A DNA stretch of 64,000 nucleotides from Sinosporangium album (GTDB lineage: Bacteria > Actinomycetota > Actinomycetes > Streptosporangiales > Streptosporangiaceae): positions 186,001 to 250,000 of the forward strand of contig NZ_FNCN01000009.1 of assembly GCF_900100605.1 (NCBI RefSeq). The letters are read 5' to 3'. Of the stretch, positions 33,673 to 43,119 are shown piece after piece (positions within the stretch are counted from its first letter, which is position 1; every line of letters starts with the position of its first letter). The notes under the pieces were generated by a model. The model saw only the letters and a list, made by a program, of their open reading frames with translations. It ran no database searches and was not told where the DNA came from. The translations under genes were made by a program, and so were the position numbers.

Positions 33673-34175
33673 GAGGCCGGATATATACGGATTATTAACG
33701 CTGCACTCTCGACTTTGACGACTTTGATGGCCCAAAGGCCGTCCCCACGACAAGGGTGGCGTGCATTGTTATCTGCCGGAGCGGCGTAAATTGCTACGGC
33801 GAAGCCGTATGAACGCCGTAAAGATCGATATCTCGGCTGAGGCGGTCAGAGCGACGTCGTCCGGGACAGTGGGGATGCGCGATGTCCGCCCGCTGCGACT
33901 GGACACGCACCGGCCGACCGACGCCTACGGCATCCTGGTCCGCGCCGCGTCGGCTCCGCTCTGACGGGCTCTGGCGGGGTGGAACAGGACCGCCGCCTTC
34001 TTCGTCGCCGCTCTGCATGAGCCGGCCCTGAACATGGCCCCGAGCGGATCGGGGGCATGCTTATGCGCAAGATACGTAGTTCTTCTGATGTGGATCCTCC
34101 GCGCGGCTGCGAGCCTGAAATCTCCGATAGGCCACGGTCGTAGATAAATGTCGTGTTCTGCTTGCGGAGGCATCC
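33673..34175. other. 503-bp AT-richer intergenic region before the SARP gene
   Basis: Separates the minus-strand cassette from the polyketide cluster. It holds a 51-codon frame (33809-33964, plus strand, beginning MNAVKIDISAEAVRA) with G/C-rich third positions but no ribosome binding site; it may be a small peptide gene or chance. No repeats or hairpins stand out. Confidence 0.4.
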
Positions 34176-34946
34176 TTGAAGTACGAGGTCCTGGGCTCTC
34201 TTCGTGTGGTCAAAGACGGTCGGGCCTTGACGGTGACCGCGCCGAAGATGGAGATCGTGCTGGCCACGATGCTCATCCGGGCGGATCACGTCGTCTCGAT
34301 CGAGCAACTCATCACAGAGATATGGGGGAGCAGTCCGCCCCGCCGTGCGACCGCCGCGCTGTACGTCTATGTGTCGCAGCTGCGCAAGCTGCTGACCGGC
34401 TCCGGCGGAGAGAAGGGGCCGATTCTCACCCGCGCCCCCGGTTATGTGCTGCGTACGAGTGTTGACGAGCTTGACCTGCATGTTTTCCAGCGGCTGATCG
34501 CGGAGGGCCGCGAGCACAAGCGCCACTGGCGGTATGACGAGGCCCGCGTCGCGTTCGAGAAGGCGCTGGCGCTGTGGCGGGGGAGGACGCTGAGCAACCT
34601 CAGGGAGGGGCCCATCATCACCGGCTTTGTCCACTGGTTGGAGGAGGTCAGGTTGGAGTGCAACGAAATGCTGGTCGAGGTGAATCTGCGGCTGGGGCGC
34701 CATCGCGAGCTGGTCAGTGTGCTGCACGGCCTGGTCCGGGAGTATCCGCTGCACGAGCAGTTCTACCGGCAGCTCATGCTCGCGCTTTATCGTTCGGAAC
34801 GGCGTGCGGACGCGCTCGCGGTCTACCAGTCGGCGCGGGCGACGCTCAATCGGGAACTCGGCCTGGAACCGGGATGGCAGCTCGGCGAGATGCAGCAGTC
34901 GATCCTGGCCGCCGACGCCATGCTGGACCTGGAGACCGCCGTATGA
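34176..34946 (+). CDS. SARP-family transcriptional activator
   Basis: 256 residues from a TTG with GGAGG five bases upstream. The N-terminal OmpR-like winged helix (YEVLGSLRVVKDGR, SIEQLITEIWGSSPPRRATAALYVYVSQLRKLL) is followed by a bacterial transcriptional activation domain (LDLHVFQRLIAEG through ADALAVYQSARATLNRELGLEPG). This is the small AfsR/ActII-ORF4 layout without ATPase. Such proteins bind heptamer direct repeats 11 bp apart and recruit sigma factor. It opens the cluster and its stop overlaps the thioesterase start. Confidence 0.93.
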   Translation: MKYEVLGSLRVVKDGRALTVTAPKMEIVLATMLIRADHVVSIEQLITEIWGSSPPRRATAALYVYVSQLRKLLTGSGGEKGPILTRAPGYVLRTSVDELDLHVFQRLIAEGREHKRHWRYDEARVAFEKALALWRGRTLSNLREGPIITGFVHWLEEVRLECNEMLVEVNLRLGRHRELVSVLHGLVREYPLHEQFYRQLMLALYRSERRADALAVYQSARATLNRELGLEPGWQLGEMQQSILAADAMLDLETAV

Positions 34947-35719
34947 GCGCGGGTGTGAGCGGGCTTCAGGACCTGTGGCTGCGCCGTTTTCACTCCGCTC
35001 CGGGGGCCGCCGCCCGGCTGGTGTGTTTTCCGCACGCCGGTGGTGCCGCGGGCGCCTACTACGCCTTGTCGCAGCTGCTCGCGCCCGCCGTCGAGGTGGT
35101 GGCGGTGCAGTATCCCGGCAGGCAGGACAGGCGGCGTGAGCCGCCGGTCGACGACATCGTGACGTTGGCGGAGCGGATCGCCGAGGTGCTCGCGGTGGGC
35201 GGAGGGCCGGCGCTGTCGTTGTTCGGGCACAGCATGGGCGCGACCGTCGCCTACGAGGTCGCCCGGATCTTGGAGGGGCGGTCCGGTGTCCCCGTGCGGG
35301 CGCTTTTCGTCTCGGGGCGGCGGGCGCCCTCGCGCCACCGGCCCACGTCGGTGCGCTGGCGGGACGACGACGAGGCGGTCGCGGCGCTGCTCACGTTGAG
35401 CGGCACCGATGCGCGGCTGCTCGCCGACGAGGACGCCCGGGCGATGATCCTGCCGGCGGTGCGTGCCGACAACGCCGCGATCGAGGCGTACCGCCGCCCG
35501 CCGGGCGCCGACCCGAGCTGTCCGATCTCGGTCTTCGTGGGCGACAGCGACCCGCTGACCTCGGTCGAGGAGGCGCGGGCGTGGGCCGCGCACACCAGCG
35601 CGGAGACAGAGGTGCAGGTGTTCGCGGCGGGTCATTTCTTCCTCGACGAGTATCTGCGGGAGATCGCCGCGGCGATCACGCGCCGTCTGCTCCCGGTGCC
35701 GAGCGGTCCCGTCCACTGA
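34943..35719 (+). CDS. type II thioesterase (editing)
   Basis: 258 residues. The ATG overlaps the SARP stop (ATGA). Family marks are LVCFPHAGG, the nucleophile GHSMG (Ser97), PISVFVGDSDPL with the catalytic Asp region, and GHFFLDEY with the His. Stand-alone enzymes of this class remove stalled or aberrant acyl groups from carrier domains of PKS or NRPS. In this cluster it could also take part in chain release, because no integral thioesterase is seen. Confidence 0.93.
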   Translation: MSAGVSGLQDLWLRRFHSAPGAAARLVCFPHAGGAAGAYYALSQLLAPAVEVVAVQYPGRQDRRREPPVDDIVTLAERIAEVLAVGGGPALSLFGHSMGATVAYEVARILEGRSGVPVRALFVSGRRAPSRHRPTSVRWRDDDEAVAALLTLSGTDARLLADEDARAMILPAVRADNAAIEAYRRPPGADPSCPISVFVGDSDPLTSVEEARAWAAHTSAETEVQVFAAGHFFLDEYLREIAAAITRRLLPVPSGPVH

Positions 35720-35770
35720 GATCCACCGAGACCCGCCGAGATCCACTGAGATCCACTGAGATCCACTGAG
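35711..35770. repeat. six tandem 10-bp repeats
   Basis: Consensus ATCCACTGAG, six units from 35711; the last three are identical and the first overlaps the stop codon of the thioesterase gene. The period equals about one helical turn. Confidence 0.9.
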
Positions 35771-35788
35771 TACGGCTCCGCCGTTCCG

Positions 35789-35806
35789 TCTTTAGCGGCC
35801 CTTCAG
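35789..35806 (+). promoter_or_regulatory. candidate SARP-binding heptamer pair
   Basis: TCTTTAG (35789-35795) and CCTTCAG (35800-35806) are 11 bp apart, 60 bp before the KASIII-like gene. Related arrays occur at 38046 and 49613. Confidence 0.5.
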
Positions 35807-35865
35807 ACCCGCTGCGAATCATAGGTGCGGGAGATCGTTCTTCCCGGGCTACGACGGAGGCACAC

Positions 35866-36900
35866 GTGAGCACCTCGGACATCCACATCCTGTCGACCGG
35901 TACGGCTCTCCCGGGTTCCGCCATCGACAACGCCGCTCTCGGGAAGCGGTTCGGGATGGACGCGCTCTGGGAGCAGTGGGTGGACACGTTCGTCGGGACG
36001 AAAAGCAGATACCTCTCCTTCGATCTGGACAGCGGGGAGCCCTTCGGCAGGCTCGCCGACCTGGGGGAGACGGCGGGCAGAGCGGCGCTGTCGGCCGCCG
36101 GGGTGGAGCCCGGCGACATCGACGCCGTCGTTCTGGGTACGGCGACGCCGGACATGCTGATGCCCGCGACCGTGAACGTGATCGCCGACCGGCTGGAGAT
36201 CGACGCGGTCCCCACCTACCAGCTCCAGTCCGGATGCACCGGGGCCGTGCAGGCGCTGGCGCTCGCACGGCACCTGCTGCGCGACGACGGGATCCGCACC
36301 GTGCTCGTGCTCGCCGGGGACACGTGCACCAAGTACTTCGATATGGACGCCGACTACAGCGAGCTGCCGCCCGCCGAGCTGATCAACCTGGTGCTGTTCG
36401 GGGACGGCGCGGGCGCGGCCGTACTCAGCAGTGAGCCGCGGCCGGGGGCGCCGGTGCTGCGGGAGGTGTTCACCCGCCTTGTGGGCGGGGGGCTGCCGCC
36501 GGGCCACGAGCTCGACTGGTTCGGCCCGGCCGACAAGCATGAGGAGCGGCCGGGGGTGACCGAGGACTACAAGGCCGTGGAGCATCTCGTGCCGGGCCTG
36601 GCGGGCGAGGTGCTCGGCGAGCTGCTTGAGCGGCTTGAGTGGAGCGCCGGCGAGGTGGACTTCCTGCTTCCTCCGCAGTTGTCCGGGCGTATGACCGAGC
36701 GGATCGTAGCCGGGCTCGGCATGGCGGAGGCGGAGGAGGTCACCTGCGTGGCGGAGGTGGGCAACAGCGGCAACGCGCTGCCGTTCCTCCAGCTAGACCG
36801 CCTCCTGACGCGCATGGCCGACGGGGACAGGGCCGTGGGTGTGGCCATCGAGTCCAGCAAGTGGATCAAAGGCGGATTCGCCGTGGAAAGGGTGGCGTGA
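35866..36900 (+). CDS. KASIII-like acyltransferase/ketosynthase
   Basis: 344 residues from a GTG with GGAGG seven bases upstream. Thiolase fold of the FabH type with the nucleophile Cys124 in QLQSGCTGAVQAL and C-terminal GNSGNA, where the catalytic Asn lies. The usual PHQAN motif carrying the catalytic His reads PPQLS, so the His is missing. Decarboxylative condensation is therefore doubtful, and an acyl-transfer role like the KASIII-like enzymes of secondary metabolism (CerJ/ChlB group) is more likely. It could load a starter or esterify the product. Confidence 0.8.
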   Translation: MSTSDIHILSTGTALPGSAIDNAALGKRFGMDALWEQWVDTFVGTKSRYLSFDLDSGEPFGRLADLGETAGRAALSAAGVEPGDIDAVVLGTATPDMLMPATVNVIADRLEIDAVPTYQLQSGCTGAVQALALARHLLRDDGIRTVLVLAGDTCTKYFDMDADYSELPPAELINLVLFGDGAGAAVLSSEPRPGAPVLREVFTRLVGGGLPPGHELDWFGPADKHEERPGVTEDYKAVEHLVPGLAGEVLGELLERLEWSAGEVDFLLPPQLSGRMTERIVAGLGMAEAEEVTCVAEVGNSGNALPFLQLDRLLTRMADGDRAVGVAIESSKWIKGGFAVERVA

Positions 36901-36907
36901 CCGGTCG

Positions 36908-37987
36908 ATGAACGATGTCGAGGAACTGGCGAGGTTCGCCGTCGTACACGCGCGCAACCAGGGCGTCTCCGACACCGCGCTGGAACGGGTGCTGAGCCGG
37001 ATCGGGCACGACCGTGAGGGGGAGGCGGGCTCCTGGGCCGTCGAGTGGACGGCCGCCGGAGACGATGCCGCCGCGGCCGGCGACGACGCGGCAGCGGTGG
37101 CTCTGTACACCCTGGCGCGGTTCCCCTACCCCGACGGCCCAGCGCGGCGGTCGGCGCAGCGCCGCGCGGTGGAGGCCTTCACCCGCTGGAGTGCGCCGAC
37201 GCCGATCGAGCCGCTGACCTTCTTCACGGCGGGGCGTACGGCTCGCGCCTGGACCGTCGGCCTCTCCGCCGAGGCCGAGCGGCCTCGACCGCTGGTGCTC
37301 GTCATCGGGGGGATCGTGGCCCCCAAGGAGCAGTACGCTCCCGTGCTCCTGCAGCTCGACCGGCTGGGCCTGGCCGGTGTGGTGGCGGAGATTCCCGGCG
37401 TCGGGGAGAACACGGCGCTGTACGGGCGGGAGAGCTGGCGGTTCATCCCGGCGCTGATCGACGCGGTCGGCGACCGGGCCGACGTATCACGCACCTACGC
37501 CGTGGCGATGAGCTTCAGCGGCCACCTGGCGTTGCGGGCCGCGGTGCACGACCCTCGTATCCGGGGTGTCGTCACCGCGGGCGCCCCGGTGCGGTGGTTC
37601 TTCACCGACCGGGAATGGCAGCGGAGGCTGCCCTCGGTCACCGTGCACACGCTGGCGCATCTGCTGCGCTGCTCCGCCGCCGAGGTCGGCGAGGTCGGTG
37701 ACGTGGTCGCCCGCTTCGGCCTGAGCGACGAGGAACTCGGCGCGTTGGCGGTGCCGGTGCGCTGCATCGTCAGCCTGCGCGACGAGATTGTCCCGGCGCG
37801 GGATGTGGAACTGCTGCGCCTGCGCGTGCGCGACCTCGACACCCTTGTCCACGACGACGTGCACGGTTCACCGGGGCATGTCGCCGAATCCCGGCTGTGG
37901 AGCGTGCTCTCCGTGGTGCGGATGCTCGGCGGGCCGGACGAGGTGCTGACGCGCCTCGAATCGGCGCTCGACGCGACAAGGGTCTAG
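36908..37987 (+). CDS. FrsA-like alpha/beta hydrolase
   Basis: 359 residues from the ATG at 36908, 7 bp after the KASIII-like stop. An N-terminal helical domain (residues 1-120) precedes an alpha/beta hydrolase core: VLVIGGIVAPKEQYAP, a nucleophile elbow AMSFSG (normally GxSxG) and an acid in SLRDEIVP. A likely His lies in VHGSPGHVAE. It resembles FrsA and dihydropseudooxynicotine hydrolase-type enzymes, some of which cleave C-C bonds of beta-diketones. In this cluster it may trim or release a beta-keto chain, but that is inference. Confidence 0.75.
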   Translation: MNDVEELARFAVVHARNQGVSDTALERVLSRIGHDREGEAGSWAVEWTAAGDDAAAAGDDAAAVALYTLARFPYPDGPARRSAQRRAVEAFTRWSAPTPIEPLTFFTAGRTARAWTVGLSAEAERPRPLVLVIGGIVAPKEQYAPVLLQLDRLGLAGVVAEIPGVGENTALYGRESWRFIPALIDAVGDRADVSRTYAVAMSFSGHLALRAAVHDPRIRGVVTAGAPVRWFFTDREWQRRLPSVTVHTLAHLLRCSAAEVGEVGDVVARFGLSDEELGALAVPVRCIVSLRDEIVPARDVELLRLRVRDLDTLVHDDVHGSPGHVAESRLWSVLSVVRMLGGPDEVLTRLESALDATRV

Positions 37988-38045
37988 CCCTGTCCGCGGG
38001 TCCGGCTTTTCGCACTGAGCCTCCGGACTGAGGCGTCCGGGCCGC

Positions 38046-38074
38046 TCTTTAGCTGTGATTAAGGGTTTCGTTAG
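38046..38074 (+). promoter_or_regulatory. candidate SARP-binding triple heptamer
   Basis: TCTTTAG (38046-38052), GATTAAG (38057-38063) and TCGTTAG (38068-38074) recur at exact 11-bp steps, 154 bp before the PKS start. Spacing is the hallmark of SARP operators. Confidence 0.55.
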
Positions 38075-38227
38075 TCGAATTCCGGATGCTTGACGGCAGG
38101 ACACAGCGGTGTGCTGCCTTCATTTTCGCGCATACGCCGAGCGGAAAGACGGAAAGGCCGGGTTTTCATCGCGGCCGTCACAAGGCCGGAAAGCCCACTC
38201 CTTATGCCGGAGAAACGGGAGAGCCGA

Positions 38228-41200
38228 ATGGCGAACGAGGAAAAGCTTCGCGAATATCTACGACGAGCCACGGCCGATCTTCAGGTGGCGCGGCGTCGGC
38301 TTTCGGAGGTGGAGTCGGCGGCGCGGGAGCCGGTGGCGGTGGTGGGGGCGGGGTGTCGTTATCCGGGGGGTGTGGAGTCGCCGGAGGGGTTGTGGGGTTT
38401 GGTGTCCTCGGGTGTGGACGCGGTGTCGGGTTTTCCGGTGGGGCGGGGTTGGGATGTGGAGGGGTTGTACGACCCGGATCCTTCGCGTGCGGGGCGGTCG
38501 GTGGCGCGTGAGGGTGGGTTTCTGCATGGTGCGGCGGGTTTCGATGCGGAGTTTTTCGGGGTGTCGCCGCGTGAGGCGCTGGCGATGGATCCGCAGCAGC
38601 GGTTGCTGCTTGAGGTGGCGTGGGAGGGGGTGGAGCGGGCGGGGGTGGATCCGGTGTCGTTGCGGGGGAGCGATGTCGGCGTGTTCATCGGCCTCATGTA
38701 CAACGACTACCGACCGCGGGCCGCCACCACGCCCCACGACCTGGAGCCCTACCTCGGAAACGGAAGCCCCGCCAGCATCGCGTCCGGCCGTCTGGCCTAC
38801 CCCTTCGGCTTCGAGGGGCCCGCGGTGACCGTCGACACGGCGTGTTCGTCGTCGCTGGTGTCGCTGCATCTGGCGGTGCGGTCGCTGCGCGCGGGCGAGT
38901 GCTCGCTCGCGCTGGCGGGCGGCGCCACCGTCATGGCCACCCCGGGAACCTTCATCGAGTTCAGCAGCCAGCGCGGCCTCGCCCCCGACGGCCGCTGCAA
39001 GGCCTACGCCGACGCCGCCGACGGCACCGGCTGCGCCGAAGGCGTCGGCCTCCTCGTCCTGGAACGCCTGTCAGACGCGCTGCGGCACGGCCGCCGCGTC
39101 CTCGCCGTGATCCGCGGCACCGCCGTCAACCAGGACGGAGCGACCAACCAACTCACCGCCCCCAACGGCGTCGCGCAGCAGCGCGTGATCCGGGCGGCGC
39201 TCGCGGACGCGGGCCTGTCGCCGGGCGACGTGGACGCGGTGGAGGGGCACGGCACGGGGACGGTGCTGGGCGATCCGATCGAGGTGGGGGCGCTGCAGGC
39301 GGTGTACGGCCAGGGCCGGGACCGGCCTCTGTGGCTGGGGTCGTTGAAGTCGAACATCGGGCATGCGCAGGCCGCCGCGGGTGTGGGTGGTGTGATCAAG
39401 CTGGTGGAGGCGATGCGGCGGGGTGTGCTGCCGCGGACGCTGCACGCGGAGACGCCCTCGTCGCGGGTGGAGTGGGAGGGCGGCGGGGTCGAGCTGCTGA
39501 CGGCCGAGCGCGAGTGGCCGGAGCGGGACGGGGTGCGGCGTGCGGGGGTGTCGTCGTTCGGGATCAGCGGCACCAACGCCCACGTCGTGCTGGAGTCCGT
39601 GCCCGACGAGCCGGAGGTCGGCGACGTGCCGCCGCCCCGCGGCGTGGTGCCCTGGCCGGTGTCGGCGCGCAGCGGTACGGCGCTGCGCGAGCAGGCCGCC
39701 CGCCTCGCGGAGTGGTTCGCCGGGGCGGACCCGCGGGACATCGGGCACGCGCTCGCCACCACGCGCACCCACCACCGGCACCGCGCCGTCGTCACCGGCT
39801 CCACCCCCGACGAGTTCCGGCAGGGGTTCGAGGCGCTGGCCCACGGCAGGCCCGCCCGGGGCGTCGCCCGCGGTACGGCACAGCCCGGCCACAAGGTCGC
39901 CTTCCTGTTCTCCGGCCAGGGCGGACAGCGCCACGGCATGGGCCGCGACCTCTACGAGGACCCCGGCGTCCTCGGCCGCGTCTTCCGCGACGTGTTCGAC
40001 GCGGCGGCGGAGGTGATCGACCCGTCGCTGGAACACCGCCTCGCCGACGTCGTGTTCGGTGCGGACGCCGACCTCGCGGCGCTCCTGTCGCACACCGCCT
40101 ACACGCAGACCGCGCTGTTCGCCCTGCAGATGTCCCTGGTGGAGGTCTGCCGGTCGCGCGGGCTGCGGCCCAACCTCGTCGCGGGCCACTCCGTCGGCGA
40201 GGTCGCCGCCGCGTGCGCCGCCGGCGTACTGCCGCTGGAGGACGCCGCCCGCCTGGTCGCCGCCCGCGCGACGCTCATGGGCGCTTTGCCGTACGGCGGA
40301 GCCATGGTGGCCGTCGCCGCGGACGAGTCCACCGTCGCCGAGGTGCTGGCGCAGCTCCCCGACGGACACCGGGGCACGGTGGCGGTCGCGGCGCTCAACG
40401 GGCCCCGCGCCGTCGTGCTCTCGGGGACCGAAGCCGGAATCGCCGCGGCCGAAGACCCGCTGCGGGCGCGGGGCGTCAAGTGCACAAGGTTGACGGTGAG
40501 CCACGCCTTCCATTCGCCGCTGATGGAGCCGATGCTGGAGCGTTTCGGCGAGGTGGTGCGCACGTTGCGCTTCGCCGAGCCCCGGGTCCCGGTGTTCTCC
40601 ACGGTGACCGGAAGGCGGGCGGAGAGCGGTGCACTGTCCGATCCGGCGTACTGGACGGAGCAGGTGCGGCGGCCGGTGCGGTTCGCCGACGCGGTCGCCG
40701 CGGCGCGCGCCGCGGGCGCCTCGCTGTTCGTGGAGGTCGGGCCGGACAGCACCTTGAGCGCGCTGGCGGAGAGCACCCTGGCCGGCCCCGGCGGGGTCCG
40801 CCCGGCCGACGTGGCGATCGTGCCGCTGCTGCGCCGCAACAGACCGGCCCGCGCCTCCGTCGCTGCGGCCCTGGCCGCGGCGCACGTACGCGGGCGGCGG
40901 ATCGACTGGACGCCGTGGTTCGACGACAGGCCGGGCGCGCACGTGGACCTGCCCACCTATCCGTTCCAGCGCGCGGACTACTGGCTGACGCTCACCCCCT
41001 CGAACACCGGGAACACCGGGAACACCGGGAACACCGGGAACACCCCGCACACCGCCGAGCCTCCGGACCTCCCCGACGAGAGCGTCCCGGACAGCGCCGG
41101 TGAAGGCGGAGCCGAGCCGCCGCTGCGCGACCGCCTCGCGCCGCTCTCCGAGCACGCGCGGGAACGCGCCCTGCTGGACCTCGTGGCACAGCACGCCGCC

Positions 41201-41437
41201 GACATCCTCGGACACGCCTCGGTCGACGCCCTTGTCGCCGACGCCAACTTCGTCGACGCCGGCTTCTCCTCCTTCACCGCGCTCGAAATGCGGAACCGGC
41301 TCTGCCTGGCCACCGGCCTGCTGCTGGACCCGATCGTGGTCTTCGACCACCCGACTCCGAAAGACCTTGCGCGCTACCTGAGCGCGGAACTGACCCGTGA
41401 CGGGGCGTTCGGCGTCTCCGTCGGATTGGCACGGTGA
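38228..41437 (+). CDS. type I polyketide synthase, single module KS-AT-ACP
   Basis: 1,069 residues from the ATG at 38228, six bases after GGGAGAG. Residues 1-33 form an N-terminal coiled-coil docking domain ([20 protein letters not shown]). KS triad: Cys206 (DTACSSS), His341 (GHGTGT), His379 (NIGHAQ). AT: Ser655 (GHSVGE) and HAFH at 759-762, predicting malonyl-CoA. ACP: Ser1015 (GFSSF). There is no KR, DH, ER or thioesterase, so the added unit keeps its beta-ketone. A linker near residue 926 holds Asn-Thr-Gly repeats. The docking domain implies an upstream PKS partner; it may be the last module. Confidence 0.93.
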   Translation: MANEEKLREYLRRATADLQVARRRLSEVESAAREPVAVVGAGCRYPGGVESPEGLWGLVSSGVDAVSGFPVGRGWDVEGLYDPDPSRAGRSVAREGGFLHGAAGFDAEFFGVSPREALAMDPQQRLLLEVAWEGVERAGVDPVSLRGSDVGVFIGLMYNDYRPRAATTPHDLEPYLGNGSPASIASGRLAYPFGFEGPAVTVDTACSSSLVSLHLAVRSLRAGECSLALAGGATVMATPGTFIEFSSQRGLAPDGRCKAYADAADGTGCAEGVGLLVLERLSDALRHGRRVLAVIRGTAVNQDGATNQLTAPNGVAQQRVIRAALADAGLSPGDVDAVEGHGTGTVLGDPIEVGALQAVYGQGRDRPLWLGSLKSNIGHAQAAAGVGGVIKLVEAMRRGVLPRTLHAETPSSRVEWEGGGVELLTAEREWPERDGVRRAGVSSFGISGTNAHVVLESVPDEPEVGDVPPPRGVVPWPVSARSGTALREQAARLAEWFAGADPRDIGHALATTRTHHRHRAVVTGSTPDEFRQGFEALAHGRPARGVARGTAQPGHKVAFLFSGQGGQRHGMGRDLYEDPGVLGRVFRDVFDAAAEVIDPSLEHRLADVVFGADADLAALLSHTAYTQTALFALQMSLVEVCRSRGLRPNLVAGHSVGEVAAACAAGVLPLEDAARLVAARATLMGALPYGGAMVAVAADESTVAEVLAQLPDGHRGTVAVAALNGPRAVVLSGTEAGIAAAEDPLRARGVKCTRLTVSHAFHSPLMEPMLERFGEVVRTLRFAEPRVPVFSTVTGRRAESGALSDPAYWTEQVRRPVRFADAVAAARAAGASLFVEVGPDSTLSALAESTLAGPGGVRPADVAIVPLLRRNRPARASVAAALAAAHVRGRRIDWTPWFDDRPGAHVDLPTYPFQRADYWLTLTPSNTGNTGNTGNTGNTPHTAEPPDLPDESVPDSAGEGGAEPPLRDRLAPLSEHARERALLDLVAQHAADILGHASVDALVADANFVDAGFSSFTALEMRNRLCLATGLLLDPIVVFDHPTPKDLARYLSAELTRDGAFGVSVGLAR

Positions 41438-41443
41438 GACACA

Positions 41444-43105
41444 GTGAGCGGCACGGTCGACACGACGAACACGCCGGACGACCCCCAGGTGATCGTGGTG
41501 GGGGCGGGCCCGACAGGGCTGCTGCTGGCATGCGAACTCGCCCTGAGCGGCGTCCGTACTGCGGTGCTGGAACGCGCGCCCGAACCCCGCAGGGCATCGC
41601 CGGGCATCGCCATCAACATCTCCACCGCGGAACTGCTCGCGCTGCGCGGCCTGCTTGATCCGCTGAGAGAGCACAGTCCCGTGGTCCCCGCCGCCCACTT
41701 CTCGATGATCCCGCTGGAGCTCGCGCACCTCGGCGGCGACCACGAAAACGGCTACCTGATCGCACAGGCCAGGATCGAACGGTCCCTCGCCGCCCGCGCG
41801 TCCGCCCTCGGCGTGCCCATCCACTACGGTCACGCCCTGACCGGCCTGACCCAGGACGGCACGGGAGTCCGCGCTCACGTCCACGACGCCGGGGAGGACC
41901 GGGCCTACACGCTCGCCGCCGACTACCTGGTGGGCGCGGACGGCCCCCGCAGCACCGTTCGCGAGCTGGCCGGCATCGCGTTTCCCGGCACCGAGACCCC
42001 TTCCTACGGGCTCGTCGGGGACGTCCGCGCCGACCTCCGCTCACTGCCGCCGCAGGTCGTCGGCCCCAAACGCCACCCCTCGGGCGGCGTCTACATCGGC
42101 GCGCCCGCCGGGCCGGGCCTGCTGCGCGTGATGACCGTCGAATTCGACCGCGCCGCGGCCGACCCCGCCGCCCCCGTCGGGACGGACGAACTCCTCGCGA
42201 GCGTCGAACGGGTCACCGGCGTCCGCCTCACCGGCATCGACGTCGACTGGGCCGTACGGCATGCGCTGTCGGCCCGTCTGGCCGACGACCTCCGACGCGG
42301 CAGGGTGTTCCTCGCCGGCGACGCGGCGCACGTCTTCCCCGCGTTCGGCGGCGAACGGCTGAACACCTCCCTCGAAGACGCGGTCAACCTCGGCTGGAAA
42401 CTCGGCGCCGTGCTCGGTGGCGTGTTCAGCGGCACGGTCAGCGGCACGGTCAGCGGCACGGTCGGTGGCGCGGTCGGTGGCGCGGTCGGTGGCGCGGCTG
42501 GCGGCACGGTCGGCGGCGGCGCGCCGGACGCCCTGCTCGACACCTACGCGCAGGAGCGGCGTCCCGTGGCCGCCGAGGCCGTCACCGGCACGCAGGCCCA
42601 GGTCGCCCTCGGCCACCCCGCCGAAAGCGTCGCGCCCCTGCGGGAGATCTTCGCCCGTCTCGTGCGCGCCCCCCAGGCGAACCGCTACCTCGTCGACATG
42701 GTCACCGGCCTGGGCGTGCGCTACCCGGCGGCCGATGACGACGACCCGACCGGCCTCGTCGGCGTCCGCCTGTCACCGGCCCAGCTCAAGATCCTGGGGG
42801 ACGGCGCGGTGGCGGGCGCGCTGCGACGGGGGAGAGGCGCCCTCGTCTACCCGGACGCCGACTGGCTCGCCCGCCTCGGAACCGCCTTCCCGCCGCGTCT
42901 GGACCTCGTCCCCGCCGGCGGAACCGGCCTCGCCGCGGGCGCCGCCGCCGTGCTCGTCAGGCCGGACGGCCGCGTTGCCGCCGTCGACTCCGGCGGCGCG
43001 CCCGAACGGTTCGCCTCGGCCCTGCGGACCTGGTTCGGCGACCCCGCCCCGGAGCCGGGAAGCCCGTCAAGCCCGGGAAGCCCGGGAAGCCCGTCAAGCC
43101 TGTGA
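41444..43105 (+). CDS. FAD-dependent aromatic/polyketide monooxygenase
   Basis: 553 residues from a GTG 7 bp after the PKS. PHBH-type flavoprotein: N-terminal GAGPTG, the DG motif GADGPRSTVRELAG, and GDAAHVFPAFGGERLNTSLEDAVNLGWKL, which binds the FAD ribityl chain. It likely hydroxylates or epoxidises the polyketide using NAD(P)H and O2. Residues about 328-360 are eight 4-residue repeats rich in Gly, Thr and Val inserted in the fold. The C-terminus is a Ser-Pro-Gly repeat tail. Confidence 0.88.
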   Translation: MSGTVDTTNTPDDPQVIVVGAGPTGLLLACELALSGVRTAVLERAPEPRRASPGIAINISTAELLALRGLLDPLREHSPVVPAAHFSMIPLELAHLGGDHENGYLIAQARIERSLAARASALGVPIHYGHALTGLTQDGTGVRAHVHDAGEDRAYTLAADYLVGADGPRSTVRELAGIAFPGTETPSYGLVGDVRADLRSLPPQVVGPKRHPSGGVYIGAPAGPGLLRVMTVEFDRAAADPAAPVGTDELLASVERVTGVRLTGIDVDWAVRHALSARLADDLRRGRVFLAGDAAHVFPAFGGERLNTSLEDAVNLGWKLGAVLGGVFSGTVSGTVSGTVGGAVGGAVGGAAGGTVGGGAPDALLDTYAQERRPVAAEAVTGTQAQVALGHPAESVAPLREIFARLVRAPQANRYLVDMVTGLGVRYPAADDDDPTGLVGVRLSPAQLKILGDGAVAGALRRGRGALVYPDADWLARLGTAFPPRLDLVPAGGTGLAAGAAAVLVRPDGRVAAVDSGGAPERFASALRTWFGDPAPEPGSPSSPGSPGSPSSL

Positions 43106-43119
43106 AGAAGGAGTACGGC

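Noticed and set aside
39071-41884. 937-codon minus-strand frame opposite the KS-AT-ACP gene
   Set aside because: The plus strand encodes intact KS, AT and ACP motifs; no domain on the minus strand.
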